The position numbers were made by a program, and so were the translations under genes. DNA of 64,000 nucleotides from Entrophospora sp. SA101. Lineage: Eukaryota > Glomeromycota > Glomeromycetes > Entrophosporales > Entrophosporaceae. Below the pieces are notes generated by a model that was given only the letters and a program-made list of their open reading frames with translations, did no database searches and was not told where the DNA came from. Below are positions 59,120 through 64,000 of the stretch, one piece after another; the stretch's first letter is position 1; every line of letters begins with the position of its first letter. The stretch is from the NCBI GenBank assembly GCA_958430865.1, contig CAUDNR010000380.1:59097-123096 (forward strand), given 5' to 3'.

Positions 59120-59689
59120 ATGATCAATTATAATTTGAATAAAAATAATTTTATTTTCATTCTTGGAATAGCAACTTGTTACTTATCGTACTTGCTTCTT
59201 GACTGTTTAAAAACGTCATCTTGTTCAATCACTAATCTTGATGCGAAAAAATTGAAAACAACTGCCAAAGGAGATTTTAGTGATCAAACTTCTCATAAGA
59301 ACATAATTATCAAGTTGTTAGATGTCATATTTTTTTATACGCCATCTATATTCATTAAATGGATAATTTCAAATTTTCATCTATTGTCGAGTTTTTTTGT
59401 GTTTGCAGCACTATTCGCAATCTTTGTTACCTATTTATTAGGTTGGCTTTCTCAATATATTATAGATGCTCTTGGTATTTCTGACAGGGAAAAATTAAAC
59501 AACCACAAAAAACAAAAAGAAATTTCAAATATGAAAAAGGATGATGATGATGTATTATTAGGTGGATTGAATAGCAAGAATAACATTAATGAAGAAATCT
59601 CTAAGGATTTATTACTTGAAAAAAATTATGAAAAAAAAAATGTTAAAAGAAAGAATATTTTAAAATCAATTAATCAAGCACTTAAATGA
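59120..59689 (+). CDS. Predicted multi-pass membrane protein, unknown
   Basis: I start at ATG 59120 because the open frame upstream (from 59012) has no ATG and reads through a non-coding-like stretch. 189 residues. A first membrane segment is at about residues 9-30 (FIFILGIATCYLSYLLLDCL). A linker with basic residues follows, then two closely spaced segments around 80-135 (VIFFYTPSIFIKWIISNFHL, SFFVFAALFAIFVTYLLGWL). A charged cytosolic tail (KKDDDDVLLGG, KKNVKRKNILKSINQALK) ends in TGA 59689. I recognise no family; the three-segment layout with a lysine-rich tail would suit an ER or organelle membrane. Confidence 0.6.
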   Translation: MINYNLNKNNFIFILGIATCYLSYLLLDCLKTSSCSITNLDAKKLKTTAKGDFSDQTSHKNIIIKLLDVIFFYTPSIFIKWIISNFHLLSSFFVFAALFAIFVTYLLGWLSQYIIDALGISDREKLNNHKKQKEISNMKKDDDDVLLGGLNSKNNINEEISKDLLLEKNYEKKNVKRKNILKSINQALK

Positions 59690-59840
59690 TTAATGGATCT
59701 ATTTATCTGTTTATATCAAAGTAGATAGGAAAGTTGGTGTTTTATTAAATAAGGAATTTTTAAATAAAAAAAAATAGGCATCAAAATTTAAATATATGTA
59801 AGATTTGTTTTTCTTAAAATGATGATAAAAATTTTAAGAC

Positions 59841-61060
59841 TTACAAATATTTATTTTTCATATTTTTCAAATAATTTTTAAATCTTTCCCTTGTTAAGCT
59901 TAACATCCATAAACCAGTTTCTTTAAAAAAACTTTTAGTTATTTTTTTAGGCTCATAAGTTCCTGCTATTATCCATTGATTTGGTCTGTCTCTTGTATTA
60001 TAATTATACACAACATATCTTGTAGTCTTTTGACTGTAATTTTTATTTCCTGCAAGTATATTTCCAAATATATCAAATACTACTAAATTCTTTATATGTA
60101 TATTTTTAAAAAATAGATTTATTTGTTTTAATAATAAAACAATAACGACGAATATAATAATAATAATTAATAATAATAGTAATAATAAAACTTTACCTCA
60201 TCAATTTCAATGCTTAATATTACTTGAGTATATAAGGATGTTTTAGAATCCAGTACTATAGATGCAGCACGAATGCATTCAACTTTAGGTTCTATTTGGT
60301 CATAGACATTCCAATAATATGTTCCTAGATGTCGATTTAATAAATTTCTTTTTATAACCTAAAATTATGTTTTTTGATTAATTATTCTACATATATAACA
60401 TTTTGGAAATTCTTTAAAATAATCATTAATTAAATACACGATAAAATTCTGGGGTAACAAGTTCCTCTATAGCTTCCAATTCACCGCTAAATTAAACAAT
60501 AATTTAGGTTGTTAGATGCAATTAAATGTAATGAAAAAAAGAAAATTTTTAACAAAAAAAAATTTTATATATTTACCTTGCAAAATATTTATTTAGATCA
60601 ATGAACTTTTTTGCAAGCATATTTTTATTAATTTTTCCATTAAGATAAAGTTTTAAACTAATTTTATAAATGCAAATCAAATCTTTAATTTTGTTTTTTT
60701 TTTTTTGGTTATTAATGTATGTATATATTTATGTATATGTATACTTTCTACGGTTTTCGAACCAATTATATAATTGATTTGATTTTGTAATAAGATATTG
60801 TTTTGAATATATTGGATCGTTAATTGGAAGGTTAACAAAAGGTTCTTTATAAAAAATTTTCCCCAAATAAAAAAAAAAAAAAGTTATTATTAATATCATA
60901 AAAAGACAGAAAATAAAAAACTATAATTACTTATAATTATGGACTCTGTATATGGTTGTTGAGTTGGTTGTGAAGCAATCGTTGAAACATTAGAACCTTT
61001 AGTTCTTTTAAGAATGCTTGGAATCACATAATTTAAATTTGCTCCCAATTTTTTTATCAT
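59841..61060 (-). CDS. Tim44-like mitochondrial protein (MRPL45/Mba1 family)
   Basis: ATG 61060 opens a leader rich in Lys/Arg/Ser (MIKKLGANLNYVIPSILKRT) typical of mitochondrial import. The exons then join by GT..AG sites in phase: FVNLPINDPIYSKQYLI, KKFIDLNKYFA/SGELEAIEEL, VTPEFYR/VIKRNLLNRHLG, YDQIEPKVECIRAASIVLDS, then NLVVFDIFGNILAGNKNYSQ and RPNQWIIAGTYEPKKITKSF. It ends KNMKNKYL, TAA 59841. The helix pair followed by a curved sheet and the closing 'W.I.G' strand match the Tim44-like fold of mitoribosomal protein L45 and yeast Mba1, which hold ribosomes to the inner membrane. About 300 residues. The first intron border is the least certain. Confidence 0.6.
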
Positions 61061-61335
61061 TGCTAAAATTTTTCAAAGAGCAATCATCAAACATGTGATA
61101 AACATCGCTATTTCTTTTTTTTTTTTTTCAAAGTTTTTAAAAATAGAAGTTTTTTTATTCTAGTTGATTGATAAAGCTATGTGGTAAACTTATATGTATA
61201 TATAGTGCAAATAAAGATTCAATGGGAACACTACAAGAAAAATGTACTAAGAGTAGAGAATATGACAGTTTAACAGATTTTATAGAGATATATATATGTG
61301 TATGTATATATATATATATATATAATATAGAAACT

Positions 61336-62127
61336 TTATTTTCTAGGTTTTTTAACAATTAGAACAGGACAATGTGCATTATGTTGACAATATTCCGAAA
61401 AACTTCCTAAAAATAATCTTTAAATATATAAATTTAGTAATCTTTTTCTATAATAAAAATTTTTTTTAAAAAAAATAACATTAACCAACCTTTTCCACAA
61501 AGTCAAATCTTTACTTCCCATAACAAGTACATCAACTTTTTCATTTTCAGTATAGTCAACTATAAGATTACGCGAATCTGATTGGGTTTTTATTATTTCA
61601 ACTTTACAATTTATCTATCAAGTAAAGTATTTATATCAATTAATTGGATGTTACTATATGATTATTATATATTTATTATGTACATTAGCTGCTTTGAGTT
61701 TTTCAACAAATGGTTCCATTGATTTTCGCGTTTTTCCTTCAATCTCCAATAATTATAATAATAATTAAAAATTTTATATAATAACTACTACTATGACCAA
61801 ATAAAAAAATAAAATGAAAAATTTTTTTACTTCATTTTCCCATTTTTTAACATATTCAGGAGCATAATTAATGTTCATGCCTACAATTATTATCATTAAA
61901 AAAATGTATTATTATAATCAAATAACTATATAAACTATATATAATGGTTTTTTTTTACCCAAATCTGTTACATCGAAATCTGAGTTAAGGTATAAAGCAG
62001 AAACCAAGTGTACGTCATCTCTATCAGGTTTTAAGAAATTTTCTATAATCCAATCTATTGTGTACTCTGTTTCTTCTGAACCTGGATCTAAAGCAACTGC
62101 TACTTTTCTACTAACCGGACTTGTCAT
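61336..62127 (-). CDS. Universal stress protein (UspA family)
   Basis: ATG 62127 gives MTSPVSRKVAVALDPGSEET, the first strand and loop of the Usp fold (V-A-V-A-L-D-x-G-S). Exons then give EYTIDWIIENFLKPDRDDVH, LVSALYLNSDFDVTDLG/MNI, EGKTRKSMEPFVEKLKAAN, CKVEIIKTQSDSRNLIVDYT, KVDVLVMGSKDLTLWKRL, and LGSFSEYCQHNAHCPVLIVK ending KPRK, TAA 61336. Usp proteins bind ATP or act as stress-linked dimers. The nucleotide motif G-x2-G-x9-G-S/T is seen as G-S-K-D...L-G-S: the second glycine is Asp, so ATP binding may be altered. About 170 residues. Confidence 0.88.
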
Positions 62128-62765
62128 TATTATTTATATTTGTGAATGTGTAATCTATCACTATGTGAATTTGCAATTCAAAAATCAAGAAATATACAAC
62201 ATGTGATAAACGCATATAATTTATGTGGCACGTCGCATAAAATAGTGGACAATAATTTATCACGTCATAATCACGATAGGTCGGTGGGTTATGTGACCGA
62301 CTTGTCGAAGTTTACATATTAATACGACATGCTGCAACAAGTGAACATTGGTGTTATTTCTTTTTTTTTAATTATTATATGACACTACATATCAATTTGA
62401 TTTTCTTATGATGGTATACTCTATATATTAAATAAATTTTATTATTAATCTAATAATAATGTGGATTCTGAATTCAAAATTCAAAATTCAAAATCTTACT
62501 TTGAATTTAAATTTATTTCACACTCAAATGAAGCTCCGTTTTTGAAATGATTTTTAATTGGAGTCGCAGTCCAATGTCTGGTATGTTCTTATAATAAAAA
62601 TAACCTTATTGGGACCTTATTGGAACCATCAACTTCGACAGCAATATCTAAACTGACATGTATCGTGGGGACACTTGCAATAATTATGTACTCATTGCAG
62701 TCCCAAAATGAAATAAAACAAACAACATTAGTTTAATCTTATCTTATAAATGTTAATAACAAGAA

Positions 62766-63180
62766 TCATATACCTAGTTTCGAACAAACTATACATCCTG
62801 TCATTAAATATAATTTTAAATGGTTGCTGTCACTAGAAACTTCTTGGTCACTGTTATTAAAAATTCGATTATCATTAGTAGTGTTGATTGTGTTTGAAAT
62901 TGTAATGGGGTTATTGGTAGGTGAAATTGTATTAGCATTGTTGGTAGGATTAATGCAGGGTTGGCAAATTGACTGGTCCATTGAGAACAGATGGTCCATT
63001 GCCATTAATAAAATACTAAATATGCTTAAAGTGTTACACTAATGGACCCAATGGGCCACCAATAGACCATCAACGGACCGCACATTTGCCAACCCTGGGA
63101 CAGTTTCCCTTGTTGTAGCCGCAGTGAATGTTATGATATTGTTATCTGGTCCTCGGAAATTTTGATTTGCATATTTATAA
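62766..63180 (-). pseudogene. Asn/Thr-rich coding-like frame split by a MITE
   Basis: On the minus strand a frame (about 63180-63098: NQNFRGPDNNIITFTAATTR, ETVP) is broken by the MITE 62956-63097. It resumes as INPTNNANTISPTNNPITIS, ending HLKLYLMTGCIVCSKLGI and a stop at about 62766. No start or family was recognised. Low-complexity Asn/Thr content limits certainty that this was ever a protein. Confidence 0.35.
62956..63097. mobile_element. hAT-like MITE (CAGGGTTGGCAAAT ends)
   Basis: CAGGGTTGGCAAAT (62956-62969) is the exact reverse complement of ATTTGCCAACCCTG (63084-63097). The CAGGGxTGGCA terminus is a common hAT form. 142 bp. An 8-bp target duplication is not evident in the flanks. Confidence 0.75.
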
Positions 63181-63265
63181 TAAAATACCCAACCAACTCT
63201 CTATTTGAAAAATGTACATGACCGAATCTAAGATACTAAGTTTGATTAGAAAAAATAATTTAATT

Positions 63266-63382
63266 ATGAATAGCTATTTGATATTTTTCGCCTTTTTGCT
63301 ATTTTTGACATGTACAAACTCAGCATCGGGAAAGAAAGAATTCATCCAATTTTCGAAATATTCACCATTTCTATTAGCGTGA
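63266..63382 (+). CDS. Tiny secreted-peptide ORF
   Basis: 38 codons from ATG 63266 to TGA 63382. Residues 1-19 are a textbook signal peptide (MNSYLIFFAFLLFLTCTNSA) with a small-residue cleavage context (NSASG). The mature part would be a short basic/aromatic peptide (KKEFIQFSKYSPFLLA). A longer minus frame overlaps it in repeat sequence. Either could be an accident, or this could be the first exon of a spliced secreted protein: no donor is obvious before the stop. Confidence 0.35.
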   Translation: MNSYLIFFAFLLFLTCTNSASGKKEFIQFSKYSPFLLA

Positions 63383-63429
63383 TCAGAAGAAAAAAAAATA
63401 ATAAATGTAGATATTTTTCTAATTATCGA

Positions 63430-63575
63430 AGTGGAGGCAAAATTATCTTCGCTTGGAGGTGGTTTTGTTTCACTTGGAAGTGGTTTTGTCTTCACTTGGA
63501 GGTGGAAATGGATTCCAAGTGAAGGTGGAGATGAATTCCAAGTGAAAGAGAGGGATTCCAAGCAAAGATAGATAT
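63430..63575. repeat. CACTTGGA-type repeats in both orientations, hairpin-forming
   Basis: Units CACTTGGAGGTGG or CACTTGGAAGTGG at 63450-63505 change orientation to CCAAGTGAAG (63514, 63538). CTTCACTTGGA (63490-63500) and TCCAAGTGAAG (63513-63523) are exact 11-bp inverted arms with a 12-bp loop. Confidence 0.6.
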
Positions 63576-63681
63576 CTCTCCAAGTTTATTCAAAAGTGTC
63601 GTAGAAAAAAAAAAGTAAACTATGGCACGCCGTGCTGGACAAAAGTGTACTACATTTTGTTGTAAAAAAGTCGCGACATTT

Positions 63682-63842
63682 TGTGGGAATTGGACTAGCA
63701 AAATCAGTCCTTTTAAAATTGGTTACACATGTTTTTAAAGAAAGTATTCCAAGCCCTATCTCTTTCCAATTGTAACCCTTGTATAATAGATTAAAATAAA
63801 AAATCAGAGGAGAGGTTGATTTTCCTAGTCCAATTCCCATTT
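63682..63842. mobile_element. MITE derived from the DUF7869 element family
   Basis: Left end GTGGGAATTGGACTAGCAAA (63683 onward) and right end (reverse complement) ATGGGAATTGGACTAGGAAA, followed by ATCAACCTC. The right end matches the right terminus of the 2720-4708 element almost base for base over about 30 bp. About 160 bp, non-coding, so it can be mobilised only by an enzyme from a complete family member. Confidence 0.75.
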
Positions 63843-64000
63843 ATGAAAAATCACCACTCTTATTATTAAATTAAATATTTCTTTTTAATATTAGGGCTGA
63901 CCGCGTAACTCAAGTGAAAACTCATACGGTGCAGATCATCTATAATCATTAATTGCTTATAGTAACAATTGGTCAACTTCAAAATACTAAAACAAAAAAA

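Overview
This window is nuclear DNA of a very AT-rich eukaryote, most likely an early-diverging filamentous fungus and, by inference, a Glomeromycotina (Rhizophagus-like arbuscular mycorrhizal) genome. The reasons are single-copy genes with fungal-type products split by many short AT-rich GT..AG introns, lineage-expanded BTB and F-box genes, probable zinc-ribbon genes, DUF7869 elements, and a dense litter of small terminal-inverted-repeat (TIR) elements. The species is not proven by the sequence. Ten Ns at 16551-16560 mark an assembly gap.

Layout. 0.1-2.7 kb: an unrecognised multi-exon gene on the minus strand. 2.7-10.4 kb: a transposon yard with a DUF7869-type element with TIRs, a complete but dead mariner, a second DUF7869 fragment and several MITEs. 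10.6-12 kb: a cyclin-like fragment and a BTB gene. 14.4-16.55 kb: a decayed APSES/ankyrin (Mbp1/Swi4-like) pseudogene. 16.7-18.9 kb: F-box gene. 20.1-20.7 kb: secreted, Kex2-site-bearing protein.

21.4-45.4 kb is the housekeeping core: MOT1/BTAF1, eIF3e (convergent with MOT1), NDUFS2 (divergent from eIF3e across about 105 bp), VPS5 and VTA1 (convergent endosomal genes), an arrestin-like protein, and a Whi5/Nrm1-like G1/S repressor. 45.4-51.6 kb is gene-poor, with a Helitron helicase scrap, MITEs and tandem duplications. 51.7-53.2 kb: spermidine synthase.

53.7-57.7 kb is the most unusual stretch. About 4.0 kb is bounded by near-identical 23-bp inverted repeats that start at TA dinucleotides. 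It holds no recognisable transposase. Instead it carries orphan genes, among them a DUF4258-like ORF beside a DUF2283-like gene (a pair of bacterial character) and a decayed four-unit zinc-ribbon/endonuclease gene. 58.1-59.05 kb holds decayed coding sequence whose seven in-frame stops could each come from one C-to-T change. 59.1-62.1 kb: a membrane protein, a mitochondrial Tim44/MRPL45-like protein and a universal-stress protein. 62.7-64 kb: a hAT-type MITE in a coding-like frame, a tiny secreted-peptide ORF, hairpin-rich repeats, and a MITE whose ends match the DUF7869 element at 2.7 kb.

The housekeeping genes are not an operon-like set. They cover transcription (MOT1), translation (eIF3e), respiration (NDUFS2), endosomal sorting (VPS5, VTA1, arrestin), cell-cycle control (Whi5-like), and polyamines (SPE3). 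Exon borders were placed by eye from GT..AG sites and preserved reading frame.
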